Below, one piece after another: positions 8,648 through 17,493 of a stretch of DNA of 64,000 bases. Location of the stretch: NCBI RefSeq assembly GCF_029109325.1, contig NZ_JAQKQJ010000012.1, positions 1 to 64,000 on the forward strand, given 5' to 3'. Below the pieces are notes generated by a model. It did not search any database and was not told the origin of the DNA. It was given only the letters and a program-made list of their open reading frames with translations. The translations under genes and the position numbers were made by a program. The DNA comes from Nodosilinea sp. PGN35. GTDB taxonomy: Bacteria > Cyanobacteriota > Cyanobacteriia > Phormidesmidales > Phormidesmidaceae. Each line of letters opens with the position of its first letter. Within the stretch, counting starts at the first letter, position 1.

Positions 8648-9811
8648 TTATTTGCCCATGCCGAGCTGCTGGGCTTTCTGGTAGACCTTGCCCTCGGTCA
8701 GCAGCGAGGGGGCAATCACTACCTCTACCTGCTGCATCTCCTTCAGATCCTTAGCGCCCAGGGTGCCCATGCTGGTTTGCAGCGCCCCTAAGAAATTGTG
8801 GGTGCCGTCATCTAGGCCAGCGGGGCCGCGCAGAATTTGCTCTAGGCTGCCGGTGGTGCCCACTTTGATGCGGGTGCCGCGAGGCAGCACCGGGCTGGGG
8901 GTGGCCATGCCCCAGTGAAAGCCGCGACCCGGCGCTTCGGCGGCGCGGGCAAAGGGAGAGCCAATCATCACTCCGTCGGCTCCACAGGCGATGCACTTGC
9001 AGATGTCGCCGCCGGTAACTAGGCCGCCGTCGGCGACGATCGCCACGTAGCGCCCGGTTTCGGCAAAGAAGTCGTCGCGGGCGGCGGCGCAGTCGGCCAC
9101 GGCGGTCGCCTGGGGAATACCGATGCCCAGTACTCCGCGCGAGGTGCAGGCCGCGCCGGGGCCAATGCCCACCATCACGGCGGCGGCTCCGGCCTTCATC
9201 AGGTTGAGGGCCACTTCGTAGGTGACGCAGTTGCCCAAAATCACCGGCATGGGCATCTCGGCACAGAACGCCGCCAGATCGAGCGGGCTGATGTCTGCCG
9301 GCGACAGGTGGGCCGTAGAGACCACCGTGGCCTGCACAAATACCAGGTCGGCCCCGGCCTCGGCAATGGTGGCCCCAAAGCGGGCGGCCCCGGCGGGGGT
9401 CACGCTCACGGCGGCGACACCGCCCCCGGCCTTGATCGCCTGAATGCGCTTGGTGATCAGCTCAGGCTTAATGGGTTCGGCGTAGAGGGTCTGCATCAGG
9501 CCCACAAACTCCTCTTTGCCCACCGAGGCAATGTTGTCGAGGATGGGGTTGGGATCGTCGTAGCGGGTTTGAATGCCCTCTAGGTTGAGCACGCCCAGGG
9601 CTCCCAGCTCCGAGAGCCGAATCGCCATGCCCACATCCACCACGCCGTCCATAGCGCTGGCGATGATGGGAATCTCGCGCTCAATGCCGCCAATTTGCCA
9701 ACGGGTGTTGGCCAGGCTTGGATCCAGGGTGCGAGGCCCGGGCACCAGGGCGATTTCGTCGATGCCGTACGCTCTGCGGACTACTTTGCCGCGACCAAGT
9801 TGTATATTCAC
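8648..9811 (-). CDS. GuaB3-type IMP dehydrogenase
   Basis: A 387-residue TIM-barrel enzyme of the IMPDH/GMP reductase family. It lacks the CBS pair of canonical IMPDH, so it is about 100 residues shorter. Cyanobacterial GuaB3 enzymes are reported to oxidise IMP to XMP in guanine nucleotide synthesis. Diagnostic parts are [20 protein letters not shown] at the start, [13 protein letters not shown], the catalytic-cysteine loop [15 protein letters not shown] near residue 220, and the glycine-rich phosphate loop [13 protein letters not shown]. The GTG start at 9811 fits the family N-terminus although an SD-like AAGGA is very close to it. It is divergent from the trkA-type gene. Confidence 0.92.
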   Translation of the reverse strand: MNIQLGRGKVVRRAYGIDEIALVPGPRTLDPSLANTRWQIGGIEREIPIIASAMDGVVDVGMAIRLSELGALGVLNLEGIQTRYDDPNPILDNIASVGKEEFVGLMQTLYAEPIKPELITKRIQAIKAGGGVAAVSVTPAGAARFGATIAEAGADLVFVQATVVSTAHLSPADISPLDLAAFCAEMPMPVILGNCVTYEVALNLMKAGAAAVMVGIGPGAACTSRGVLGIGIPQATAVADCAAARDDFFAETGRYVAIVADGGLVTGGDICKCIACGADGVMIGSPFARAAEAPGRGFHWGMATPSPVLPRGTRIKVGTTGSLEQILRGPAGLDDGTHNFLGALQTSMGTLGAKDLKEMQQVEVVIAPSLLTEGKVYQKAQQLGMGK

Positions 9812-9947
9812 GTCCTTACTTTACCCTCTGGGCCAAAACCATTAGGCTAGCCTAGCAAAAAAGAATTCTCGCCGTATAGCCGTAGTGCTGAAACACCGCC
9901 GACTCTGGCGATAGGGTGGCGGGTGATAAGATCGGGGCAGGCTGGGG

Positions 9948-9999
9948 CCAGAGCGATAGTCCAGAGCGACAGTCCAGAGCGACAGGCCAGAGCGATAGT
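9948..9999. repeat. Four tandem copies of a 13-bp unit
   Basis: The unit CCAGAGCGAYAG(T/G) is repeated exactly end to end at 9948-9960, 9961-9973, 9974-9986 and 9987-9999. The copies differ only at one C/T position and at the last base. The array lies 24 bases before the start of the trkA-type gene, in its probable leader or promoter. Confidence 0.9.
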
Positions 10000-10023
10000 T
10001 TTTAGCGGGGTAGAGATACGGTT

Positions 10024-10728
10024 GTGAATTTGTCATCGCTGACGTTTCTGCGCAAAATGCGATCGCCCAATCGCCAGTTTGCCGTCATTGGTCTGGGGCG
10101 GTTTGGCCGGGCGGTGTGTGGCACCCTAAACAACCTGGGCTACGAGGTGCTGGCCGCCGACACCGACGAGCGTCGGGTCAGCCAGGCCCTCACCGATCAG
10201 ATTGCGGCCCACGCCCTGCAGCTCGACACCACCCAGCCTTCGGCCCTGCGTGAGGCGGGCATTACCGACTTCGACACGGTGATTGTGGCAATTGGCAACT
10301 ACGTGGAAGAAAGCATTATCACCACCCTGAATCTCAAGGAGGCGGGGGTCAAAAACGTCGTGGCCAAGGCCTCGTCAGAGATCCACGGCAAGCTGCTCGA
10401 CCGCGTTGGTGCCGACCACGTAGTGTTTCCCGAGCACGAGATGGGCTGTGAGCTGGCCCGCTCCCTCACCTCCCCCGGCATTCTCGATCGCTTTGAGATC
10501 GACCCCAACCACTGCATTGCCGAGATCATCGTGCCCCAGGCCTTTGATCAAAAAACCATCGTTGACCTCGATCTGCGCAACCGCTACGAACTCACCCTGC
10601 TGGCCATCAGCCAGGACAACGACCCCGACCAGTTTGAAATCAACCCCAGCCCTGTCACCCGGCTCAAGGCGGGGGGGCTGATGGTGGTGATTGGCAGCAA
10701 CAAAGGTTTAGAGCGTCTACCGGTATAG
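10024..10728 (+). CDS. TrkA/KtrA-type K+ transport regulator (RCK domains)
   Basis: A cytoplasmic nucleotide-binding subunit that gates a Ktr/Trk potassium (or sodium-linked) channel. Of 234 residues, the N-terminal half is a Rossmann RCK_N domain with the NAD/ATP-binding glycine loop AVIGLGRFGRAVCGTL at residues 19-35 and the acidic end of strand two (AADTDERR). The C-terminal half (about 155-234) is an RCK_C domain. GTG at 10024 is taken as the start because MNLSSLTFLRKM matches the usual cyanobacterial N-terminus. The gene is followed after 17 bases by anmK in a probable operon, though the two functions are unrelated. No channel-forming partner lies in the window. Confidence 0.9.
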   Translation: MNLSSLTFLRKMRSPNRQFAVIGLGRFGRAVCGTLNNLGYEVLAADTDERRVSQALTDQIAAHALQLDTTQPSALREAGITDFDTVIVAIGNYVEESIITTLNLKEAGVKNVVAKASSEIHGKLLDRVGADHVVFPEHEMGCELARSLTSPGILDRFEIDPNHCIAEIIVPQAFDQKTIVDLDLRNRYELTLLAISQDNDPDQFEINPSPVTRLKAGGLMVVIGSNKGLERLPV

Positions 10729-10745
10729 CCCTGCGAGTTAACCCC

Positions 10746-11918
10746 ATGCGCGTAATTGGTTTGATCAGCGGCACCTCCGTAGACGGCATCGACGCCGCCC
10801 TCGTCGAGCTAGACGGGCAGGGCTACGACCTGACGGTGGAGCTAATTGCGGGGCTCGCCTACCCCTACCCCGCCGATCTGCGCCAGCAAATTCTGGCTCT
10901 GTGCGCGGGGGAGGCGATCGCCCTCGACCGGTTGGCCGCCCTCGATGACCGGGTGGCCCAGACCTTTGCGGCAGCGGCCCGGGCGCTGATCGCCCAGGCT
11001 GGCCCCGCCGATCTGATTGCCTCCCACGGGCAGACGGTGTTTCATCGCCCGGTGGGTCGCCCGGTGCCGCCTGAGCAGGGGCCAGCGCGGCTAGCCTACA
11101 CGGTGCAGCTGGGGCGGGGGGTGGCGATCGCCCAGGCCACCGGCCTGCCCACGGTGAGCGACTTTCGCCAGGCCGATATCGCCGCCGGGGGTGAGGGGGC
11201 ACCGCTGGCCCCGGTAGTCGATCTCTGCCTGCTCAGCCATCCCACCGAGGGGCGCTGCGTGCAAAACCTGGGCGGCATCGGCAATGTTGCCTACCTGCCC
11301 CCCTGGACTCGCCAGACCCCTGCCCCCAAGGTGCTGGGCTGGGATACAGGGCCGGCCAATTCTCTGATTGACATTGCCGTGCACACCCTCTCAGGCGGCA
11401 CGCTCCCCTACGATGTCGATGGCGCTTGGGCTGCTCAGGGCACCCCCTGCCTGTCGCTGATCCAGCGGTGGCTTGAGCATCCCTACTTCACCCAACCGCC
11501 GCCAAAATCTACCGGGCGCGAGCTGTTTGGCTGGGAGTTCTTCAACCAGTGTCGCCAGGCCGCCCAGGGGCAGGGGTTGTCGCCTGACGATCTGGTGGCC
11601 ACCCTGACCGAATTCACGGCGGTCTCGGTCGCCCAGGAATACCGTACCTTTCTGCCCGCCCTGCCCGACCGTGTGCTGGTGAGCGGCGGCGGCAGCCATA
11701 ACCCAGTGCTGATGGCGCGCCTCCAGGCCCATCTGCCCGAGATTCCGGTGCAGCCCACCGATGCCGTGGGGGTGTCGGCCAGCTACAAAGAGGCGATCGC
11801 CTTTGCGGTACTGGGCTACTGGCATCGCCAGGGCTTCCCCGGCAATTTGCCCTCGGTCACTGGGGCCGCTCGTGCGGTGGTGCTCGGGCACAGCAGTTCG
11901 GTGCCCCCGCTGCCCTAG
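10746..11918 (+). CDS. Anhydro-N-acetylmuramic acid kinase
   Basis: AnmK opens and phosphorylates 1,6-anhydro-MurNAc, a peptidoglycan recycling product, to MurNAc-6-phosphate. The 390-residue length fits the family. RVIGLISGTSVDGIDAALVE at the start is the ATP-binding signature, ASHGQTVFH near residue 96 carries the catalytic region, QNLGGIGNVAYLP, GWDTGPANSLID and VSGGGSHNPVLM are further family motifs. The protein is cytoplasmic. It follows the trkA-type gene closely and probably shares its promoter. A cell-wall amidase that could supply its pathway lies at 30601-31410, not linked in an operon. Confidence 0.95.
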   Translation: MRVIGLISGTSVDGIDAALVELDGQGYDLTVELIAGLAYPYPADLRQQILALCAGEAIALDRLAALDDRVAQTFAAAARALIAQAGPADLIASHGQTVFHRPVGRPVPPEQGPARLAYTVQLGRGVAIAQATGLPTVSDFRQADIAAGGEGAPLAPVVDLCLLSHPTEGRCVQNLGGIGNVAYLPPWTRQTPAPKVLGWDTGPANSLIDIAVHTLSGGTLPYDVDGAWAAQGTPCLSLIQRWLEHPYFTQPPPKSTGRELFGWEFFNQCRQAAQGQGLSPDDLVATLTEFTAVSVAQEYRTFLPALPDRVLVSGGGSHNPVLMARLQAHLPEIPVQPTDAVGVSASYKEAIAFAVLGYWHRQGFPGNLPSVTGAARAVVLGHSSSVPPLP

Positions 11919-12026
11919 GTTGGGGGTTGCCCCGACCCATGCCCCAGTCTGAGCAATAGGGCGTATGCTTGAGAAGCATAGGAGAGAAGACGGCGGGCCA
12001 CGGCGGACATCGGCGACGACACCCTA

Positions 12027-12062
12027 GATGTCGCAGGGGATGTCGCAGGGGATGTCATAGGC
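12027..12062. repeat. Three tandem 12-bp units
   Basis: GATGTCGCAGGG occurs twice end to end (12027-12038 and 12039-12050), followed by a diverged third copy, GATGTCATAGGC. The array lies 27 bases before the start of the next gene, in its leader. Confidence 0.75.
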
Positions 12063-12088
12063 CGTGTCAAGGGCTGAGGGAGCATTGT

Positions 12089-12550
12089 GTGGACCATAGC
12101 TTTTTAATTGAGCCTGGCCGATGGACGCTTCAGGGCAACTGGATGGAGCGCGATCGCCTGCCTACCCCGGTGAAAGGGAAAATTTTGGTGGCCTGGAGCC
12201 GCGACGACTGGTTCACCATGGTGATGAAGCTGATGCTGCCCGATACCCAGCCCCACGAGATGGCGCTTCAGTATCGTGGTCGGCTGACCAGCGGCGACTG
12301 TCAGTATACCTTTGTGCTCCAGCACAGCCTGCTGGGCCGCGTGGAGGGCGAGGGCTGGGTGGCCCCCGACTCTATTATTCAGCGCTATTGGGCCCTGGGC
12401 GATCGCCAGCGCCGTACGGGATTTGAGACCCTCTACCGCCTCGATAGCGATCGCTATCACCTCTCCAGCGGCATTATGACCGGGCACTACCTGACCAGCG
12501 CCATGGAGGCAACGCTCCACCTGCAAAGCACGCCCTTGCCGGGGATCTAA
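12089..12550 (+). CDS. Conserved cyanobacterial protein, function unknown
   Basis: A 153-residue protein. The GTG start at 12089 is preceded by GGGAG about 6 bases upstream, and the conserved-looking sequence starts there (DHSFLIEPGRWTLQGNW); upstream codons to 11969 would be low-complexity. The body is rich in beta strands and aromatic residues (WSRDDWFTMVMKLMLPD, IIQRYWALGDRQRRTGFET), ending in HYLTSAMEATLHL, and looks like a single compact lipocalin-like or beta-barrel domain. I recognise it only as a cyanobacterial hypothetical. It lies after anmK with a 170-base gap containing tandem repeats. Confidence 0.7.
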   Translation: MDHSFLIEPGRWTLQGNWMERDRLPTPVKGKILVAWSRDDWFTMVMKLMLPDTQPHEMALQYRGRLTSGDCQYTFVLQHSLLGRVEGEGWVAPDSIIQRYWALGDRQRRTGFETLYRLDSDRYHLSSGIMTGHYLTSAMEATLHLQSTPLPGI

Positions 12551-12927
12551 ACAGCGCCGTGGCCAGCACTCTAAATGCTCCTGGCGGAATGTACTACAGT
12601 AGAAACAATGCCTTTTAGACACAGCTGGGCATATTAGCTCTATAGTCCATGACCCCGGGTTAAATTCGGCCCTGGGCACAGTGGGTGCGTCACCAAGATA
12701 AATTTTAGTTGGCGAGGCGGCAGCGAACCCGTCGCCATCTCTAGCTAGAGGCCGCTGAGCAAGGTCGTGATCACCCCAATTTACGGCTCTGCCTACCGAA
12801 AAACCTGCCCTGGGCTGCGGCGATCGCCCAGACTGGTCGAACCAATTTTCCTGGCACCGTTCGTAGGCTCCTGTGCATACCCCGCTAAGCTATCTGCCCC
12901 CCTCCGACTATTGGCTAATCCCCTTCT
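12551..12927. other. Intergenic stretch upstream of the kinase gene
   Basis: No gene is recognised. It probably holds the promoter and leader of the kinase gene at 12928. I see no T-run terminator and no recognisable RNA motif. Confidence 0.4.
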
Positions 12928-14469
12928 ATGGCTGACTCAAACCTGGGCTGTAAATTGGCCAACCGCTACGAATTACTAGAACCCATTGGCCAGGGTTCGA
13001 TGGGTCGGGTGTATCTGGCCGAAGATCTGCTGCTGGGCAGCGTCAAGGTGGCAATTAAGCTGCTGTCCCAAACCCTACCCGGCGAAAAAATGCGCGATCG
13101 CTTTATGCAGGAGGCCATGACCTGCGCCCAGCTGGGCCAGAAGAGCATTCACGTGGTGCGCGTTACCGACTACGGCGTCAGCGATGAAGGGGTGCCCTTC
13201 TACGTGATGGAGTACCTCCAGGGGCAGAGTCTCAGCCACCTGATCAACCTCCAGCCGCTGCCCATTCCCCGTTTTTTGGGTCTGATTCGGCAGATCTGTC
13301 TGGGGCTTCAGGCCGCCCACGAAGGCATTATTCTCAAGACCCAGCCTGAGCCGGTGCCCATCATCCACCGAGATATCAAGCCCAGCAACATCATGATTGT
13401 CCAAGACCCCACCCTGGGGGAATTGGCCAAAATCCTAGACTTCGGGATCGCCAAACTCATGCAGGTCGATAGCGACCAGACCAACTGCTTTATGGGCACC
13501 CTGGCCTACGCCTCCCCCGAGCAAATGGAGGGCCGCGAACTCGACAACCGCTCCGACATCTACAGCCTCGGAGTGATGATGTTTCAGATGCTCACCGGCC
13601 ATCTGCCTCTGCGGGCCAGCAGCCATACCTTTGGCGGCTGGTATAAAGTGCACCAGACCCAGTCGCCCAAGCGCATGGGCGAGGTGGCCAGCAGCATCAA
13701 AATTCCCAAGCTGCTCGAAGACCTGGTGATGGCCTGTATGGCGAAACCCCCCGGGGAGCGCCCCCAGAGCACTCAGGAGATTTTGCAGAGCCTAGAGCCG
13801 CTCCAGGCTCGCTACGTCAACGGCTTTCGCATCAGTCAGCGGATTGGCACCACTCTCAATCGGGTGCCCGTCACCCGCCAGCCCGCCCCCACCGAGTCTC
13901 TACAAGACGACCAGGTCTGTAAGCTGACGGTGTGGCCCACCGCTAAGCCCGTCGCCGAGATCGTGTTTCCCCACTCGCTGCCCACCAGCCAGGGGCCCCT
14001 GGCTACCCTGTGGGCGATGATGCCCGAGGCCGAGATCAGTCGGCGGCTGGTAAGCACCCGCTACAACACCTTTATCTGCACCATGGCTCCCCATCCCATG
14101 ATGCTGTGGCTGACGGTGCTCTACAGCAGTGCCCACGGAGCCCGCTGGCTGCCGTGCTACCTCGATCTGAAAACTGCTTTAGGCCAGGATATGGCCGGGC
14201 TGCTGGGCAATACCGGCAGCTATAAACTGCTGCTCTTTGCCCTGGAAAACCCGCGTCCCTGTGCCCACGTGCTGAGCTGTAGCGTCTCTGACCCCCAGCG
14301 CAGCCTGCTTCAGGAGTGGGCGCTGACGGCCCGCAGCCGTCCCTCTACGGGAGCGATCGCCACCAGCCGCGACCTGCTGCGCCACGAATTGCAGACCAAA
14401 CTCAAGGCCAAGGTGCTGCAAAAGCTAGAGTCGATCTACGTCGATACCGGCTCCAGCCTCTCCGACTAG
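12928..14469 (+). CDS. Serine/threonine protein kinase (Hanks type)
   Basis: A 513-residue soluble protein. Residues about 14-285 form a complete active kinase: GQGSMGRVYLAED is the glycine loop, VAIKLL has the ATP-anchoring lysine, IHRDIKPSNIM is the catalytic loop, LDFGIAKL the metal-binding DFG, and ASPEQMEGRELDNRSDIYSLG the APE and F-helix region. The tail of about 200 residues contains no membrane segment and I cannot assign it; it includes a structured segment around FPHSLPTSQGPLATLWAMMP that may be a sensing domain. ATG at 12928 starts right before the domain. Its stop overlaps the stop of the convergent Usp gene by 4 bases. The targets are unknown. Confidence 0.9.
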   Translation: MADSNLGCKLANRYELLEPIGQGSMGRVYLAEDLLLGSVKVAIKLLSQTLPGEKMRDRFMQEAMTCAQLGQKSIHVVRVTDYGVSDEGVPFYVMEYLQGQSLSHLINLQPLPIPRFLGLIRQICLGLQAAHEGIILKTQPEPVPIIHRDIKPSNIMIVQDPTLGELAKILDFGIAKLMQVDSDQTNCFMGTLAYASPEQMEGRELDNRSDIYSLGVMMFQMLTGHLPLRASSHTFGGWYKVHQTQSPKRMGEVASSIKIPKLLEDLVMACMAKPPGERPQSTQEILQSLEPLQARYVNGFRISQRIGTTLNRVPVTRQPAPTESLQDDQVCKLTVWPTAKPVAEIVFPHSLPTSQGPLATLWAMMPEAEISRRLVSTRYNTFICTMAPHPMMLWLTVLYSSAHGARWLPCYLDLKTALGQDMAGLLGNTGSYKLLLFALENPRPCAHVLSCSVSDPQRSLLQEWALTARSRPSTGAIATSRDLLRHELQTKLKAKVLQKLESIYVDTGSSLSD

Positions 14470-15338
14470 GCGGGAAAAAATAGCACCGGATGCCAGCTGC
14501 CCCGCAAGATTTCGCGGGTCAGGCTGGGGGCTGACCATTTGAGAATGCCGCCGGCATTGCTGGAGCAGGCGGCGATCGCCCCAATGTCGTGAACTTCAGC
14601 AGTCTTGAGAATTTTCTCCAGAGGATTGCCCTCCACAATGGTGGTGTTGACCACCAGATTGAGGGCCGCCAGATCCGCCTGGAGTTGGTCGAGTTCCTGT
14701 TCGGCCTGCTTGATGGGGTTGTCGCCCTGGAGTTTTCGGCGCACGTTGGCATCGATCACCCACAGCAGGCGCACCCGCTCTAAGACCGAGTGGGGGTTGT
14801 TTTTTACCTGCTGCCGAAGTTTTTTGAGCAAGTTTTTGCCCCCCTCGGTGCCGTCGTAGGGCACCAGCAGATAGCGAAACAGATGGGCACAGCGCAGCTC
14901 TAGCTCGGCGGTGGTATAGGTAGACACCAGCTGGGGCCGCAAAATAACTATGGGAACTGCTGATTTTTCGGCCAGGCGGGCGGTGGTGCTGCCAAACAGC
15001 TTTTCCTCTAGCAGGGTGCGCGTGGGGCTGCCCAAAAAGATCACATCAGCCCGGTGCTGCTTGGCCAGGCGCAAAATGCTCTCGCTGGCCCGGCCCATCT
15101 GCACCTCTACGGTCACGTCAATGTCGTCGGGCACATCCCGCAGCAGCGCCTGCAAGCGCTGGCGGGGCTCCTCTAGCAGTTCTGGGCTACCGGGGGGAAT
15201 TTCCCACTCCCCATCCACTGAGACGTTGTGAAAAAACACCAGGGATTTAAATCCTCCAGCAGCAAGGCTTGGCACAAACTGCGCAAGCCGGTAAAGGCCA
15301 TCGGTAAAGTCGGTACAGATGAGCGCGCGCTGAAACAT
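14466..15338 (-). CDS. Tandem-domain universal stress protein
   Basis: A 290-residue protein with two UspA folds. Domain one (about 1-140) ends in the nucleotide-binding pattern LGSPTRTLLEEKLFGSTTAR plus SAVPIVILR. Domain two (about 160-290) begins with LLVPYDGTEGGKNLL and has a weaker phosphate-loop region (AACSSNAGGILKWSAPS). Such proteins bind ATP or act as stress-linked regulators. The ATG at 15338 is chosen because GGGGGA precedes it and MFQRALICTDFTDG is a normal Usp start; an upstream in-frame start at 15371 is unlikely. It is tail-to-tail with the kinase gene. Confidence 0.9.
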   Translation of the reverse strand: MFQRALICTDFTDGLYRLAQFVPSLAAGGFKSLVFFHNVSVDGEWEIPPGSPELLEEPRQRLQALLRDVPDDIDVTVEVQMGRASESILRLAKQHRADVIFLGSPTRTLLEEKLFGSTTARLAEKSAVPIVILRPQLVSTYTTAELELRCAHLFRYLLVPYDGTEGGKNLLKKLRQQVKNNPHSVLERVRLLWVIDANVRRKLQGDNPIKQAEQELDQLQADLAALNLVVNTTIVEGNPLEKILKTAEVHDIGAIAACSSNAGGILKWSAPSLTREILRGSWHPVLFFPA

Positions 15339-15989
15339 AGGTCCCCCGTTCAGGTGCAACAAAGCGTACAAGGTTTGCGATCGCCCAAGCTGGCAACCGG
15401 CACGGCAGTTCCCCTCAGCCCACGGTCAGCCGCCGGGGAAGCCCTTGCTACTACCATAACGTTAGACCGGAGCAGTGCCCTAGGAGTGAGGCTAGATTGG
15501 CAGCCCCCCAACCGCAGGCCGGAGCGGCGCTTGGGCTTGGGGAGCAGCCCGCTAGCGAAATCTATGCCGCCCCCCTGGGCCAGCGCAACCCTGGCGCAAC
15601 CATTGCACAGTGGCTGTGGGCAACGGCGACGGCTGACGGTAAAAGGGATGGCCCGCCTGCCCAGACCGGGCGATGGCAGCGGCGCGTCTGTTCAGACGGT
15701 TGAAGCGGCCCGGACGCGATCGCCGCGGCAAAAAAGTGTTGTAAAGACAATACTGCGGAAACTGAGGCAAAGAATGTTTTCGGCAGGCGGATTAAAGCAG
15801 GCGTCTTGCAAAAACCAGTGTGTGTGAGGCGCTAAAGGTCGAACTACGACTGCTATGGCCGCTAAAACCGCTTGTTATAAAGCTTCGAGTAGCATCGAAG
15901 GTGACGCCCCAGCATCCCCGGCCTGATTCACGTGAATCCTGCAAGAGAGGGAGGTCGTCGTCTTCATGCTGAGCTGACGACGTCAGAGA
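15339..15989. other. Gene-poor stretch of about 650 bases
   Basis: Reading frames here lack recognisable domains and are rich in Arg, Pro and Ser, as expected of GC-rich non-coding DNA. Near the right end there is a perfect palindrome, GATTCACGTGAATC (around 15924-15937), and a GTCGTC...GACGAC inverted pair around 15955-15981, just beyond the nblA stop. The latter could help end the nblA transcript. Confidence 0.4.
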
Positions 15990-16184
15990 CTAGATTTGAG
16001 GATTTGGCCCAATTCCCCACTCGTGCTTGAGGAAGTGCTTATACATGGTTTCTCGCATCATCATCTGTTCGTACAGCTTGACCAGGAACTGCTGGGCCTG
16101 TTCACGGCTCATCTTATCGACCTGGGTCTCAAACGATCGCAGGTTAAACTGCTGCTCCAAAGAAAGTTGCATCGGTTCGTTCAT
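15990..16184 (-). CDS. NblA, phycobilisome degradation protein
   Basis: NblA is a small adaptor that binds phycobiliproteins and directs them to the Clp protease during nutrient starvation. The 64 residues have the family layout: QLSLEQQFNLRSFETQV followed by MSREQAQQFLVKLYEQMM and the tail YKHFLKHEWGI, giving a two-helix bundle that dimerises. The ATG at 16184 gives the full normal length. The gene stands alone with a long upstream region (16185 to about 16500), which fits a strongly regulated gene. Identity is clear; whether this copy responds to nitrogen loss or another stress cannot be read here. Confidence 0.96.
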   Translation of the reverse strand: MNEPMQLSLEQQFNLRSFETQVDKMSREQAQQFLVKLYEQMMMRETMYKHFLKHEWGIGPNPQI

Positions 16185-16672
16185 GGATTTGCTCCTGAGA
16201 GAGAGAACAACACCCCAGTAGGGATTGGTGAACCTGAGCTAAGCCCAGACCGTTGAAGCGTGCACCGGGTTAGCCCTCCCGAGGGAAACCCAACCCTGGC
16301 CGCGCAGCTTCTCTACTGGAATAGATTGCAACCACAGTGCCGACAGAGGCCAACACAGATTGGTTTACAAATTATAACAATCATTTGACAAAGATCCACT
16401 CTTTGGCATTACGAGTGAATATAACAAGTCATCCCAGAACCGACATCTATCGGTCGGGAATTTACAATTTTTAGCAACCAGTGCTAAGTAAAAATGCTCA
16501 AGGTAAACTTCTTGGCAGATTCTTTGCTTTGCTCAGGCGGGAGCTGGCGGTGCGGTGCTCTACCGGCCTGGTTGCGTAGGCGGCGATGGCTAAGCCGGGC
16601 TGAACCCGCAGATAAGGAACCGTTTTGGGTTATCTGCCATCGACTGAAAGGTCAATCTACCGCGACGAAAGA
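16185..16672. other. nblA leader and upstream region
   Basis: About 490 bases without a gene. The section nearest nblA is its leader; from about 16355 leftward on the minus strand it becomes AT-rich and holds a promoter candidate. At about 16603-16642 an interrupted inverted repeat, GCAGATAA/TTATCTGC, is visible. Short frames in 16494-16676 have no recognisable product. Confidence 0.45.
16371..16398 (-). promoter_or_regulatory. Candidate nblA promoter
   Basis: On the minus strand a perfect TATAAT (complement of 16371-16376) lies 16 bases from a weak -35, TGGATC (complement of 16393-16398). Transcription would start near 16364 and give a leader of about 180 bases. I do not see a clean GTA-N8-TAC NtcA site next to it by eye. 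The -10 is good; the rest is inference. Confidence 0.35.
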
Positions 16673-16692
16673 CTGACCCTGGGAAGGGTCAG
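16673..16692 (-). terminator. Terminator of the PP2C gene
   Basis: CTGACCCT and AGGGTCAG pair around a 4-base loop, and on the minus strand TCTTTCG follows. The hairpin lies 14 bases past the phosphatase stop codon. Confidence 0.6.
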
Positions 16693-16705
16693 GTAGCGCT
16701 GCCAT

Positions 16706-17458
16706 TTAGCCGTCAGCATCGGCGGCGGCGGAGAGATTTACCACGACCACAGTGATATTGTCCCGTCCTCCCCGCTGCTTGGCCGAGTTGATCAGGGCTG
16801 TCGCCGCCGCCTCGCAGGCCCGAATCGACTTGAGGTGAGAGGCAATCAGGTGGTCTGACAGTTCTTCGGTCAGGCCATCGCTGCACAGCAGCAGGCGATC
16901 GCCGCTGTGCACCTCAATGGGCTGAATGTCGATTTCGCTCAGATCGTCTCGCCCCAGGCATTGAGACAGCACGTGCCGCCACGGGTGGCTGCGCGACTGG
17001 GCCGGGGTAACTTCCCCCGCCCGAATGGCCTTAGCAATCCAGGTGTGGTCTACGGTGAGCTGCTCCAGCTGATGGCCCCGCAGGCGGTAAAGGCGAGAGT
17101 CGCCCACGTGGGCGCACCAGGGCTGAGCATCGCTGTCGCGGAAGGTGAGCACCACGACGGTGGTGCCCATGTCGGCCCGCTCCGGGTGGCGGCGCTGGTC
17201 GCTGAGGATGTCAGCGTTGGCCTGGTGCAGCGCCTGCTCCAGCAGCTGCCCCGTAGCGATTGGCCCCTGCCAGTGCTGATCTAAAAAGTTTTTGATGGCA
17301 ACGGTCGCCAGGCGGCTCGCTTCCTGCCCGCCGGCGTGGCCTCCCATGCCGTCTGCCACAATAAAAAATCGCCCCTCCGGGTCGATGTAGTAATCATCCT
17401 GGTTGCTGGTGCGCAGCAGGCCCGGGTCTGACAGCCCCGAGAAAACACGATCTACCAT
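16706..17458 (-). CDS. PP2C-family serine/threonine phosphatase
   Basis: A 250-residue soluble metal-dependent phosphatase that removes phosphate from Ser/Thr on proteins. Metal-ligand motifs are in order: [22 protein letters not shown] (residues about 34-44), [36 protein letters not shown] and [11 protein letters not shown] at the end. The start is taken at 17458 ([13 protein letters not shown]), where the domain begins; the in-frame start at 17473 would add MPEFA. It lies 35 bases downstream of the UbiB-family gene on the same strand, so the two probably form an operon. It is the natural counterpart of the kinase at 12928. Confidence 0.93.
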   Translation of the reverse strand: MVDRVFSGLSDPGLLRTSNQDDYYIDPEGRFFIVADGMGGHAGGQEASRLATVAIKNFLDQHWQGPIATGQLLEQALHQANADILSDQRRHPERADMGTTVVVLTFRDSDAQPWCAHVGDSRLYRLRGHQLEQLTVDHTWIAKAIRAGEVTPAQSRSHPWRHVLSQCLGRDDLSEIDIQPIEVHSGDRLLLCSDGLTEELSDHLIASHLKSIRACEAAATALINSAKQRGGRDNITVVVVNLSAAADADG

Positions 17459-17493
17459 AGCAAACTCGGGCATAGCAAACTTGGGCTAAACCA

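Noticed and set aside
9948..9999. CRISPR array
   Set aside because: Units are 13 bp and directly adjacent with no spacers; no cas gene is in the window. The same applies to the arrays at 12027, 31503 and 58507.
15228..15827. 199-codon frame between the Usp gene and nblA
   Set aside because: Arg/Ser/Pro-rich, no recognisable domain, and overlaps the start of the Usp gene on the other strand.
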